Shown here: positions 54,131 through 63,278 of the stretch, in pieces
Position numbering within the stretch: position 1 is the first letter of the stretch
How the letters are laid out: the number at the start of each line of letters is the position of its first letter
Source of the DNA: Buchnera aphidicola (Kurisakia onigurumii)
GTDB taxonomy: Bacteria > Pseudomonadota > Gammaproteobacteria > Enterobacterales > Enterobacteriaceae
DNA: 64,000 nucleotides
Assembly: GCF_039394605.1 (NCBI RefSeq)
Contig: NZ_CP135033.1
Coordinates: forward strand, 434,001-498,000
Reading direction: 5' to 3'
Made by a program: the position numbers and the translations under genes
Notes under the pieces: generated by a model
Seen by the model: only the letters and a program-made list of their open reading frames with translations
What the model was told of the DNA's origin: nothing
Database searches by the model: none

Positions 54131-54167
54131 ATAAAAACTATAAAGATTAAATCTTTATAGTTTTTAT
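54131..54167 (-). terminator. Perfect 18 bp inverted repeat, probable terminator
   Basis: ATAAAAACTATAAAGATT (54131-54148), one A, then its exact reverse complement (54150-54167). It lies 76 bp past the stop of the unrecognised gene at 54243 and upstream of epmA. Both strands end the stem in a T-rich run, so it could act in either direction, but only the minus strand has a gene to terminate. Confidence 0.65.
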
Positions 54168-54242
54168 GTTTTATATTTTTATTTTTTAAAATATATGTAT
54201 ATTGAATAGTTTTTAAATTTTATTAAATATAATAAAAAAATT

Positions 54243-55847
54243 TTATTGGTTCATAGCATAAGAATAATGAAAATTTGGTGTACCTGTTTTTGAAACTGTT
54301 AATACACTTTTTATACAAAACATTTTAGTATTAGAATCATTTTTATCTAAACTTGAAGGATTTTTTTCTAATAAACCTGTATTTACTGCAATTATTTTAA
54401 TAGTGTTAGGATCTAAAATTTTTATTTTATAATGAAAATTAGGAGTAGTAGGAGTATATTTTAATAATTTCTGATTATCTTGTAATAATTTTAAATATGC
54501 TGGATTTAATACATCTTCATTAGCATATAAAGAAATTAATTGTTGTAATTCTGGATCTTTAACAGTATTTTTGAATTCTTTTACAAATTTAGGTATAGAA
54601 TCAGAAGTTAAATCTTTTCCGTTAATGCTATAATATGAATTATTAAAATTATTTAAAAATTCATGCTTAAATGCTTTTGTTTTTTTTAATTTCTTAAAAG
54701 ATTTTTGATATATTTTTTGAAAATCAAAAAATTCAGAACTAGAATTAATAGTATCTAAACACTTCCAATAAATTTTTTTATTTAATTGATTTGATTTATT
54801 TTTTTGAAAATTATACTTTTTAATGTTTTTATTTATATTTTTTATAAATTCTCTTCTCAGATCTAATCTTTTATGTTTTTTATAATAAAATTTATTATTT
54901 TTTACTGAATCAACTTGATCAAACAAATAAAATTTATTTTTTTTATCTTCTTTATATATTGAATCAAAAGAATTTTTTATTTCTTGCAAAATATTAATAG
55001 GAACTAAAGATGATTTTAATAATTTTAATATAGGATATATTTTTTTACTATTTTCTTCATGATTAGTACTAATTATTTTATTTAATAAATTACAACATGA
55101 AATAGAAATAGATGTTAAAAAGTTTGATTTTTCATCTTTGTATATAGATTCATTTTTTATTTTTTTTTTTAATTTATCAATTTTTAAAGACAAAATAATT
55201 CTTTTCTCTAACATATTGATAAATTTTTTTAAATTATTCGTATAATTAATTTTTTTATCTTTTCTAAATTCATTAAATACAATTGGTAAATTCCAATGAT
55301 TGTCATTAGATTCATATTTTTTTTCTTGTATTGAAAAGTCATTATATTTTGAATTAATAGAATTTTTTTTAATATTTAATTGATTATTTGTATATTTACT
55401 ATTAAATGAATTTTTTTTATTATGTTTTATATGAAGATTATTTTTTTTATGGTGTATACATTTATTATTTGAATAAAATTTATGAATACGTTTATTTTTT
55501 TTAGAATTATGAGATATCTGATTAATTAATACATATTCTTGTAAAGGAGATGTTTCATGATTTATTGCATTTTTCTTTTTACATTTTTTATTTTTTTTAA
55601 TTAAAAAATCTTTGTCAATTTTTTCTACAGTGTCAAATTTATTATTTCTTATAGCTCTATATATAAAAGGTTTATCTTCTGGAATAATAGTAATGACAGT
55701 ACTTTTTTCTGTAATAATTTTTTTGTTTTTTTTTATTTCAGAATCCGGAATTAGATATTCTGATTTTTGAATATTAAAAATATAATCTTGTTCTTTATCT
55801 GTATAATATGAAGTATTATTTTTTTGTAATTTTTCTAATGAAATCAT
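54243..55847 (-). CDS. Large Lys/Asn-rich protein of unknown function
   Basis: I do not recognise this 534-residue protein. Residues 1 to about 420 are low in complexity, rich in Lys, Asn and Ser, without a signal peptide or membrane segment; a repeated NS(F/I)NSKY(T/N) motif lies around residues 147-170 and a His-rich patch (CIHHKKNNLHIKH) just before it. The C-terminal ~110 residues look folded: predicted helices (FVKEFKN, PELQQLISLYANE, NPAYLKLLQDNQKLLK) then strands, with TPNFHY at about 468-473 and again at 523-528. AAGGAT lies seven bases before the ATG, and a terminator follows. A lineage-restricted Buchnera gene is possible. It is divergent from rsmJ. Confidence 0.8.
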   Translation of the reverse strand: MISLEKLQKNNTSYYTDKEQDYIFNIQKSEYLIPDSEIKKNKKIITEKSTVITIIPEDKPFIYRAIRNNKFDTVEKIDKDFLIKKNKKCKKKNAINHETSPLQEYVLINQISHNSKKNKRIHKFYSNNKCIHHKKNNLHIKHNKKNSFNSKYTNNQLNIKKNSINSKYNDFSIQEKKYESNDNHWNLPIVFNEFRKDKKINYTNNLKKFINMLEKRIILSLKIDKLKKKIKNESIYKDEKSNFLTSISISCCNLLNKIISTNHEENSKKIYPILKLLKSSLVPINILQEIKNSFDSIYKEDKKNKFYLFDQVDSVKNNKFYYKKHKRLDLRREFIKNINKNIKKYNFQKNKSNQLNKKIYWKCLDTINSSSEFFDFQKIYQKSFKKLKKTKAFKHEFLNNFNNSYYSINGKDLTSDSIPKFVKEFKNTVKDPELQQLISLYANEDVLNPAYLKLLQDNQKLLKYTPTTPNFHYKIKILDPNTIKIIAVNTGLLEKNPSSLDKNDSNTKMFCIKSVLTVSKTGTPNFHYSYAMNQ

Positions 55848-56031
55848 ATTGAATCCTTAATTCGTTATTTCTTTTATTTGTATTTTTATTCAACTTTTTT
55901 TATTAGTCAAGTTTTTTATTGAAATTTTTATATTTTTTTTTAAATTATATTTTTTAACAAAATACACAAAAAATTTATGTTAAAATAATTTAAAAATATT
56001 ATAATTCTAAAAAAAATAAAAAAATTAAAAC

Positions 56032-56781
56032 ATGGAAATATCAATACAAAATATAAAAGAAAATAGTAGATTTTATAATTATTTAATAAAACTAGGAATT
56101 AATATAAATATAAATTCTAATATTAAATTAATTTTAAATAAAAAAAAAATAAAATTATACGATACTCAAAATCCAAAACTGGGAAATTTCTATATTGATT
56201 TTACTAATAAAAAAATTTCTTATAGAATAAACAATAGAAAAAAAGAATCTCTCATTCAAGCTATAAAAATAAAAAACAATCCTTATCCTAATGTATTAGA
56301 CATGACTGCAGGTTTAGGTAGAGATTCTTTTATATTAGCTGCTTCAGGTTGTCATGTTCTGATGTTAGAAAGAAATCCAATAATTTTTATTCTGTTAAAT
56401 AATGCATTACATAGAGCATATAAAAACCCTAAAATTGGAAAATGGGTTAAATCAAGAATAAAATTTTTTTTTGAATCTAGCTTCAATATTTCTAACATAT
56501 CTTTTACAGTCAAACCTGAAGTAATTTATATAGATCCGATGTATTGTATAAAAAAAAGAAAATCTAATCCAAAAAAAGATATGCAATTCTTAAATAAAAT
56601 CATAAAAAATAAAGATCAAGATTCAAATAAATTAATATTTATTGCAAGAAATATTAATTGTAAAAAAATAGTAGTAAAAAGACCATTAAACGGATCTTAT
56701 ATAGGAAATATTAAAACTAAAAATAGTATATTTAGTAAAAAACATAGATTTGATATATATCAACCTATTTTAAAAAAATAA
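56032..56781 (+). CDS. rsmJ: 16S rRNA (guanine-1516-N2)-methyltransferase
   Basis: RsmJ (249 aa, near 250; YhiQ) methylates G1516 in 16S rRNA. The SAM site DMTAGLGRDSFILAASG, the MLERNPIIFILLNNAL loop, the catalytic-region VIYIDPMY and the C-terminal KHRFDIYQP match E. coli. It is divergent from the unrecognised gene and convergent with the ynfM-type transporter (23 bp). Confidence 0.93.
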   Translation: MEISIQNIKENSRFYNYLIKLGINININSNIKLILNKKKIKLYDTQNPKLGNFYIDFTNKKISYRINNRKKESLIQAIKIKNNPYPNVLDMTAGLGRDSFILAASGCHVLMLERNPIIFILLNNALHRAYKNPKIGKWVKSRIKFFFESSFNISNISFTVKPEVIYIDPMYCIKKRKSNPKKDMQFLNKIIKNKDQDSNKLIFIARNINCKKIVVKRPLNGSYIGNIKTKNSIFSKKHRFDIYQPILKK

Positions 56782-56804
56782 AATTTTTTTATAATAAAAT
56801 ATTA

Positions 56805-58082
56805 TCAGTACGTATTTTTAAGACGCGATATCAACTTTATTCCTAATATTAATAAAAAAATAATAAATATCGAAATTCCTAACCAATGACCTAAATACCA
56901 AAATAAACCACCTAAAGTACTACATACACTAGATCCTAAATAATAAAAAAATAAATATAAAGAAGCTGCTTGACCTCTAGATTTATTAGCTGCAACACCA
57001 ATCCAACTACTTGAAACAGAATGAGCAGCAAAAAATCCTGAAGAAAAAATAATTAATCCTATAACTATAAAAATAGTAAAATTTAATTGCGTGATTAATA
57101 CTCCAAAAATCATAGATAATAAAGATATAATTAAAATATTTTTTCTTCCATATTTACTAATTAAAGTTCCTGCTTTTGGAGAAGTATATACACCAGTTAA
57201 ATATATTAAAGAAATTGAAGCTATTGTCATCTGATTTAAATGAAAAGGATATGTCATTAATCTATAAGTAATATAATTAAATAAAGTAATAAAACTACCC
57301 ATAATAGTAAATCCGATGATAAACAAAACTGACAATACACTATCTCGACACTGTGTAAATATATTATTAAAAAATCTATTTTGGTTAATTGGACTAGAAA
57401 AAAAATTTTTAGAATTAGGTAATAAATAAATAAATGTGATCGAAGAAAAAAATGAAACTATTCCAACTATAAAAAAAGCAATTTCCCAAGAAAAATAATG
57501 AGCTGTAAAACCAGATAAAACACGTCCAAATAAACCACCTATTGTGTTTCCACTAATATACAAACCCATAGTAAAACCTAGAACCTTAGGATGAATTTCT
57601 TCGCTAAGATAGGACATAGCAACCCCAACTACACCACTTAAAGTTAATCCTATCAAAGATCGCATTAAAATGATTTCCATCCAACTATCCATTTGAAAAC
57701 ATAATATCGTCAATAACGAAGAAATAATCAAAGACACTGACATAACAATCTTTCTACCAAAATAATCAGATAAAAAACCACTGAATAACATACCAATCGC
57801 CATCATAAAAGTAGCAACAGACAGAGATAATCCACTTTCTACTGTATTTAAATGAAATTTTTGTGAAAAAATAGGCAATATTGGTTGTACACAATATAAT
57901 ATTGAAAAAGTAGAAAACCCTGCTAGGAATAAAGAAAAAATTACTTTATTAAATTCTTTTGTATTTTTATTAATAAATTTACTATTTTTTACTTTTGTAA
58001 AAAAAAATTTAAGAATTTTTTGATTATTCTGAATATTTTCTTTTTTCTCTGTATATTCTTTTGTTCTTCGTAATTGAATCAA
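56805..58082 (-). CDS. ynfM: MFS transporter, YnfM family
   Basis: This 425-residue inner-membrane protein has about twelve hydrophobic segments and the MFS loop 2-3 signature GFLSDYFGRKIVM near residue 105. Similarity to E. coli YnfM is clear in GLTLSGVVGVAMSYLSEE and FFAAHSVSSSWIG. The substrate is unknown. An N-terminal extension of about 45 charged residues precedes the first membrane segment. With tsgA it is one of two carriers here and may export or import metabolites across the bacteriocyte boundary. Confidence 0.85.
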   Translation of the reverse strand: MIQLRRTKEYTEKKENIQNNQKILKFFFTKVKNSKFINKNTKEFNKVIFSLFLAGFSTFSILYCVQPILPIFSQKFHLNTVESGLSLSVATFMMAIGMLFSGFLSDYFGRKIVMSVSLIISSLLTILCFQMDSWMEIILMRSLIGLTLSGVVGVAMSYLSEEIHPKVLGFTMGLYISGNTIGGLFGRVLSGFTAHYFSWEIAFFIVGIVSFFSSITFIYLLPNSKNFFSSPINQNRFFNNIFTQCRDSVLSVLFIIGFTIMGSFITLFNYITYRLMTYPFHLNQMTIASISLIYLTGVYTSPKAGTLISKYGRKNILIISLLSMIFGVLITQLNFTIFIVIGLIIFSSGFFAAHSVSSSWIGVAANKSRGQAASLYLFFYYLGSSVCSTLGGLFWYLGHWLGISIFIIFLLILGIKLISRLKNTY

Positions 58083-58171
58083 AATATATTCCTTCCAAAT
58101 AATTATAATAAATTTTTTATTTATTTTTTTATGAAAAAATTAAACATTATTATTATAATAATTAAATAATT

Positions 58172-59041
58172 TTATAAATAAAAAAATCCTTTATATACCA
58201 TACTAGCTGGACCAATCATATATAAGGAATAGGGTTCACCATTCCATAATATATTTAAATCTCCTCCTTTTAAACTCACTCTTACTGTTTTATTTAAAAA
58301 ATTATTTAAAATTCCTATTGCTACAGAAGCACATGCACCACTACCACAAGATAAAGTTTCTCCTACACCTCTTTCATATACTCGTAATTTTATATTATTT
58401 CGGTCAATTATTTCTACAAAATTAACATTTACTCCTTTTGGAAAATAAATATTTTCGTTAAAAAATTTACCAATAATATCTATTTTAATTCTATTTATAT
58501 CTTTTACTAAAATAACACAATGAGGATTTCCCATAGATACAACATAAAAATGAATTTTTTTGTTATTAAATTGAATAAAATACTTTTTTTTATCTTGATT
58601 AATTTGAAAAGGTATTAATTCATTTTTAAAAATAGGAATTCCCATATTAACTTTTATGTTATTTTTATCAAAAAACTCTAAAAACATAATAGATTTTTTT
58701 GTACTAACACAAATTTTTTTCTTACTGCTAACATTTTCTATAAAAATAAATTTTGCGATACATCTCACTCCGTTTCCACATTGATATACTTCTTTACCAT
58801 TTGAATTAAATATACGATAGAAAAAATCTATATTTTTTATTTTTGAGTTTTCCAATAATAAAAATTGATCAAATCCAATTCCTGTATTTCTATTAGAAAG
58901 ATTTTTAATTGTTACATTAGAAAAAAAATTATTATTTTTAATATTGTTAATAACAACAAAATCATTTCCTGTTCCATGCATCTTAGAAAAATATATTTTT
59001 TTTTTATTATTTTTCAAAGATGTTTTTTTACTAATAATCAT
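58172..59041 (-). CDS. dapF: Diaminopimelate epimerase
   Basis: DapF (289 aa, against 274) converts LL- to meso-diaminopimelate, for lysine and peptidoglycan. The two catalytic Cys are in YQCGNGVRCIAKF and ETLSCGSGACASV. FSKMHGTGNDFVVIN matches the E. coli start, but here it is preceded by about 15 extra basic residues from the only suitable ATG. Lysine supply to the host fits its retention. Divergent from cyaY. Confidence 0.96.
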   Translation of the reverse strand: MIISKKTSLKNNKKKIYFSKMHGTGNDFVVINNIKNNNFFSNVTIKNLSNRNTGIGFDQFLLLENSKIKNIDFFYRIFNSNGKEVYQCGNGVRCIAKFIFIENVSSKKKICVSTKKSIMFLEFFDKNNIKVNMGIPIFKNELIPFQINQDKKKYFIQFNNKKIHFYVVSMGNPHCVILVKDINRIKIDIIGKFFNENIYFPKGVNVNFVEIIDRNNIKLRVYERGVGETLSCGSGACASVAIGILNNFLNKTVRVSLKGGDLNILWNGEPYSLYMIGPASMVYKGFFYL

Positions 59042-59217
59042 CTTTTATCTCTTATTAATTGTTAATATTAAAATCATTATAAAACATATTTCATATACTA
59101 TTTATCTATACCTGTGTTATATTATATTTTGTTATATTACATATTTTATTAAAATTTAAAAAATATTTCATCTAATACTATTTAAAAAATTTTACATTAA
59201 AAATTAAGTTATTAAAT

Positions 59218-59553
59218 ATGAACAATACATGTGTAATAAAAAAAAATAATTTTAATAAATTATTTTTAGAAATAACATTAAAAATAGAAAAAATAATAGA
59301 TGATTATTCAGGAAATAAAAATCTAGATTATGAAATGAACCAAAATATTTTCACAATCTTTATTAATGAGAAAAAAATTATTATTAATAAACAAGAATAT
59401 TTACAACAAATATGGATGGCAACAACAAAACAAGGTTATCATTTTGCATTAAAAAAAAAAAAATGGATTTGTATTAGAAATAATATAAATATTTGGGTTT
59501 TATTAAAAAAAATATTTAAAAAAGAACTACAAGAAGATATCATCACAATATAA
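59218..59553 (+). CDS. cyaY: Iron-sulfur cluster assembly regulator CyaY (frataxin)
   Basis: CyaY (111 aa, near 106) is bacterial frataxin, which binds IscS and modulates Fe-S cluster assembly. YEMNQNIFTIFINEKKIIINKQEYLQQIWMATTKQGYHF aligns well with E. coli but over two blocks; WICIR follows a 13-A run (59451-59463) that encodes LKKKKW in frame. The acidic first helix is less acidic than in E. coli. It is 61 bp upstream of hemC. Confidence 0.92.
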   Translation: MNNTCVIKKNNFNKLFLEITLKIEKIIDDYSGNKNLDYEMNQNIFTIFINEKKIIINKQEYLQQIWMATTKQGYHFALKKKKWICIRNNINIWVLLKKIFKKELQEDIITI

Positions 59554-59614
59554 TATTTTTAAAAAATTAATTTTTTATTAAAAATATATAATCAACTTTA
59601 AAATATTTTATACA

Positions 59615-60550
59615 ATGTTAAAAATAATTACTAGAAAAAGCCCTTTAGCTTTAGCACAAACTAAATATGTACAAAAAAAATTATATTGTATTAATCCTAA
59701 ATTAAAAATTCAGTTAATTCCGATTCAAACCAAAGGAGATATAATTTTTAAAAAATTCAAAAAAAATTATATTGACACTAAAAGATTATTTGTAGAAGAA
59801 TTAGAAATAGCTTTACTACAAAATAAAGCAGATATTGCAATTCATTCCACTAAAGATATGCCTATACAAATGCATCCCAAACTAATCTTATCAGGAATCT
59901 GTAAGCGAGAAAATCCTTTAGATGCATTTGTATCAAATAAATATCAAACATTGCAGGAATTACCACAAGGATCAGTTATTGGAACATCCAGCGCAAGAAG
60001 AAAATGTCAATTATTATTTTTAAGACCTGATTTATTAATTACACCTATACGAGGTAATATAGAAACTAGATTAAAAAAATTAGATCAAGGAAAATATGAT
60101 GCAATCATTTTAGCTGTAGCAGGATTAAAAAGATTAAAATTAAAATGTCGAATTAATGAAATAATTAGTCCTACAATATTATTACCATCTTGTGGACAAG
60201 GATCAATAGGCATTCAATCTAAATTAGATGACAATAAAATAAATTTTTTAATAAAAAAAATAAATCATAAAAAAAGTTATTTACGTACATTAGCAGAAAG
60301 ATCATTTTGTAAAAAAATAGGTTCTAGTTGCCAATTTCCAATAGGAAGTTTTGCTATTTTAAAAAAAAATAAATTGTTTCTTCGAGGATTAATAGGATCT
60401 CCTAACGGAGAAAATATTATAAAAGGAGAAAAAATAGGAAATTTTTTTGAAGCAAAAAAAATTGGGAAACATTTAGCAAAAGAAATTCTTAATAAAGGCG
60501 CAAAAAAAATAGTTGACAATTTTTTAAAAACAAAAAAAAAATCACAATGA
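59615..60550 (+). CDS. hemC: Porphobilinogen deaminase
   Basis: HemC (311 aa, near 313) polymerises four porphobilinogen into hydroxymethylbilane. RKSPLALAQTKYV, IHSTKDMP, GTSSARRKCQLL and PIRGNIETRL are conserved, and the dipyrromethane cofactor Cys is in GSSCQFPIG. Its TGA overlaps the hemD ATG (60547-60550), so HemD translation is coupled and the frame state of hemD matters. Confidence 0.96.
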   Translation: MLKIITRKSPLALAQTKYVQKKLYCINPKLKIQLIPIQTKGDIIFKKFKKNYIDTKRLFVEELEIALLQNKADIAIHSTKDMPIQMHPKLILSGICKRENPLDAFVSNKYQTLQELPQGSVIGTSSARRKCQLLFLRPDLLITPIRGNIETRLKKLDQGKYDAIILAVAGLKRLKLKCRINEIISPTILLPSCGQGSIGIQSKLDDNKINFLIKKINHKKSYLRTLAERSFCKKIGSSCQFPIGSFAILKKNKLFLRGLIGSPNGENIIKGEKIGNFFEAKKIGKHLAKEILNKGAKKIVDNFLKTKKKSQ

Positions 60551-61310
60551 ATATTTTAATTGTTCGACCTATTTTAGATGCAAAAATTTTAATGAAAAAA
60601 TTTTTGAAAAAAGGTATCAAAAGTCATATTTTTCCAATTATTTCATTTAAAAAAGGAAAAGAAATAAATATTTTGCCAAAAATAATAAAAAATTTACCAC
60701 AAAAAAGTATAATTATTTTTGTTTCTAAACAAGCTATAAAATATACATTAAGTATATTACAAGAAAAAAAAATTAAATTTCCTAAAAAATTATATTTTTA
60801 TACTATTGGTTATCATTCATCCTTAATATTAAAAAAATATGTTCCTTATCCAGTAAAATATCCTAAAAAAAAAGAAAATAGTGAAGAATTATTAAAAATA
60901 TTAATATTAAAAAAAAATATTAAAAAAAAAAAATACTGATATTAAAAGGAAATAATGGAAATACATTATTACAAAAAAAATTGGAAAAATATGGATGTGA
61001 TGTAAGTATATTAGAATGCTATCAACAAGTTTTTCACTCTTATACAAAAATAAAAAATAAAAAAATAGATTTTTCAAAAATTGATACATTAATTGTTACT
61101 AGTAATAATATACTAATACATTTATATAATTTATTTTATAAAAAAAATAAAATTAGTTGGTTATTAAATTGCAAAATTTTTTGTATTGGTTTAAACATGA
61201 AGGAAAAAGCCAAAAAATTGGGATGGAAAAAAATATATTTTTTGAAATATTCAAATAATGAATTTATTTATAAAAAAATACTATACTTTTTTCGGCGAAA
61301 GAGGATTTGA
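60547..61310 (+). pseudogene. hemD: Uroporphyrinogen-III synthase, frameshifted at a poly(A) run
   Basis: HemD closes hydroxymethylbilane with inversion of ring D, the branch point for heme and siroheme. The first frame (60547-60939) gives MNILIVRPILDAK ... YPVKYPKKKENSEELL and stops after a 12-A run (60922-60933). The second half (ILILKGNNGNTLLQKKLE ... ECYQQV ... WLLNCKIFCIGL) is in another frame to 61310. One more A (or two fewer) joins them into about 254 aa, near E. coli's 246. Its last 19 bp overlap tRNA-Pro on the other strand. Slippage may rescue it; otherwise heme/siroheme synthesis stops at HemC. Confidence 0.85.
60922..60933 (+). repeat. 12-A homopolymer at the hemD frame break
   Basis: Twelve A end 6 bases before the first-frame TGA (60937-60939). 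A nine-A run lies just upstream (60909-60917). Thirteen A would restore hemD. Confidence 0.9.
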
Positions 61311-61365
61311 ACCTCTGACCTACTGGTCCCAAACCAGTTGCGCTACCAAGCTGCGCTATTCGCCG
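61292..61365 (-). tRNA. tRNA-Pro (TGG anticodon)
   Basis: This 74 nt minus-strand tRNA has the acceptor CGGCGAA/TTCGCCG, D arm GCGC-AGCTTGGTA-GCGC, anticodon arm ACTGG-TTTGGGA-CCAGT (TGG, reads CCN) and T arm AGAGG-TTCAAAT-CCTCT, with discriminator A; CCA is not encoded. Its 3' part overlaps the hemD 3' end on the other strand by 19 bp. It is the proM-like member of the E. coli argX-hisR-leuT-proM group. Confidence 0.96.
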
Positions 61366-61382
61366 TTTTAATAAAAATTTTG

Positions 61383-61456
61383 GGTGGTTAATGGGATTTG
61401 AACCCATGACCACTGGAATCACAATCCAGAGCTCTACCAACTGAGCTATAACCACC
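61383..61456 (-). tRNA. tRNA-His (GTG anticodon)
   Basis: This 74 nt minus-strand tRNA has GGTGGTTA paired to TAACCACC plus the extra G-1 opposite discriminator C that marks tRNA-His, and the anticodon arm CTGGA-TTGTGAT-TCCAG (GTG). It matches E. coli hisR closely. CCA is not fully encoded. It lies 17 bp from tRNA-Pro; leuT between them in E. coli is absent. Confidence 0.96.
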
Positions 61457-61531
61457 ATTATATAATATTATATCTGTACATATCAAAATATAATTATTAA
61501 AAAAATAAAAATTACAAAATTAAAAATATTT

Positions 61532-61606
61532 TGCGCTTGTCAGGATTCGAACCTGAGACATATACCTTCGAAGGGTATCGCTCTATCCAGACTGAGCTAC
61601 AAGCGC
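61532..61606 (-). tRNA. tRNA-Arg (TCG anticodon)
   Basis: This 75 nt minus-strand tRNA has the perfect acceptor GCGCTTG/CAAGCGC, the anticodon arm ATACC-CTTCGAA-GGTAT (TCG, reads CGN), the T arm TCAGG-TTCGAAT-CCTGA and discriminator A. By position it is the argX equivalent, but E. coli argX has anticodon CCG. The tRNA-Arg-His-Pro cluster lies between rho and hemD, as in E. coli. Confidence 0.95.
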
Positions 61607-61796
61607 GTATTAGTGATTCATTTTTTATTTTTTATAATATAATTTTATTAAATTTTTATAAATTAAAAAAATTATTTTGTAATTAAAAAATTTAAAAAAT
61701 TGTTTTTTTTTAAATAATTATTTACATTATACGATAAAATTTTTAATAATCAAATATATATTTATAATATTTAAAAAAATTAAATTTTAAAAATAA

Positions 61797-63056
61797 TTAG
61801 GCTCTTTTCATCATATCAAAAAATTCATCATTTGTTTTTGTCATAGCTAATTTATTAATTAAAAATTCCATTGCATCTATTTCGGTCATAGGATGTATAA
61901 TTTTTCTCAAAATCCACATTTTTTGTAATTCTTCCGGAATAGTTAATAATTCTTCTTTTCTTGTACCTGATCTATTATAATCAATTGCTGGAAAAACTCT
62001 TTTTTCTGCAATTTTTCTAGACAATGGTAATTCCATATTTCCAGTACCTTTAAATTCTTCATATATAACTTCATCCATTTTAGAACCTGTATCAATTAAA
62101 GCAGTAGCAATAATAGTTAAACTACCACCTTCTTCTACATTTCTCGCAGCTCCAAAAAATCTTTTCGGTCGATGTAATGCATTTGCATCTACACCTCCTG
62201 TCAGTACTTTTCCTGAAGCAGGTACAACAGTATTATATGCTCTAGCCAATCGAGTAATAGAATCTAATAATATTATTACATCTTTTTTATGTTCTACTAA
62301 TCTTTTAGCTTTTTCTATAACCATTTCAGCTACTTGCACATGTCTAGAAGCAGGTTCATCAAATGTAGATGCTACTACTTCTCCTTTTACCAATCTTTGC
62401 ATTTCTGTAACTTCTTCAGGTCTTTCATCAATCAAAAGAACCATTAAAACACAGTCAGGATGATTGTATGCAATACTTTGAGCAATATTTTGTAATAAAA
62501 TAGTTTTTCCTGCTTTAGGAGGTGCTACTATTAAACCTCTTTGACCTCTTCCAATAGGAGAAGCTAAATCTAATACTCTTGCTGTTAAATCTTCTGTAGA
62601 TCCATTACCTCTTTCCATTCTAAGTCTTGAATTAGCATGCAATGGAGTTAAATTTTCAAACAGAATTTTGCTTCTAGCATTTTCTGGTTTATCATAATTA
62701 ACTTTATTAACTTTTAAAAGTGCAAAATATCGCTCCCCTTCTTTTGGAGGACGTATTTTTCCTGATATAGTATCTCCTGTTCGTAAATTAAATCTTCTTA
62801 TTTGACTAGGAGACACATAAATATCGTCAGGTCCAGCTAAATAAGAACTATCTGCTGATCGAAGAAATCCAAATCCATCTTGTAAAATTTCTAAAACTCC
62901 ATTTCCAAAAATATCTTCTCCGCTTTTAGAATGTTGCTTTAAAATTGCAAAAATAATGTCTTGTTTACGCATACGCGCTAAATTTTCCAATCCCATTTGT
63001 TCGCCAAGAATTATAAGTTCAGAAACTGGTGTATTTTTAAGCTCGGTAAGATTCAT
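61797..63056 (-). CDS. rho: Transcription termination factor Rho
   Basis: Rho (419 aa, same as E. coli) is the hexameric RNA-dependent ATPase for factor-dependent termination. The start [15 protein letters not shown] aligns with E. coli; an in-frame ATG five codons upstream (63071) is an alternative. The RNA-binding domain [20 protein letters not shown], Walker [21 protein letters not shown] and the Q-/R-loop regions are nearly identical to E. coli, the best-conserved protein in this half of the window. Confidence 0.98.
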   Translation of the reverse strand: MNLTELKNTPVSELIILGEQMGLENLARMRKQDIIFAILKQHSKSGEDIFGNGVLEILQDGFGFLRSADSSYLAGPDDIYVSPSQIRRFNLRTGDTISGKIRPPKEGERYFALLKVNKVNYDKPENARSKILFENLTPLHANSRLRMERGNGSTEDLTARVLDLASPIGRGQRGLIVAPPKAGKTILLQNIAQSIAYNHPDCVLMVLLIDERPEEVTEMQRLVKGEVVASTFDEPASRHVQVAEMVIEKAKRLVEHKKDVIILLDSITRLARAYNTVVPASGKVLTGGVDANALHRPKRFFGAARNVEEGGSLTIIATALIDTGSKMDEVIYEEFKGTGNMELPLSRKIAEKRVFPAIDYNRSGTRKEELLTIPEELQKMWILRKIIHPMTEIDAMEFLINKLAMTKTNDEFFDMMKRA

Positions 63057-63278
63057 AATGGTGGGGTTCATGTTTAACTTGAAATATTTTTTTTGAAATG
63101 CGATTAAATGCAGTAAAATATAAAAAAATTTTTTTAAATTTTTAATATTTTGTTAATTTAAAAATATATGTAAAAATAATATATTTATTTTGAATAAAAA
63201 ATTTTATATTGATGTGACAATAATATATTATTTATTGTATAAAATCTATTATTTTTAACATATTAAAAATATTTTATA

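Noticed and set aside
60981..61310. Independent 109-residue gene
   Set aside because: It is the second half of HemD after the poly(A) frame break.
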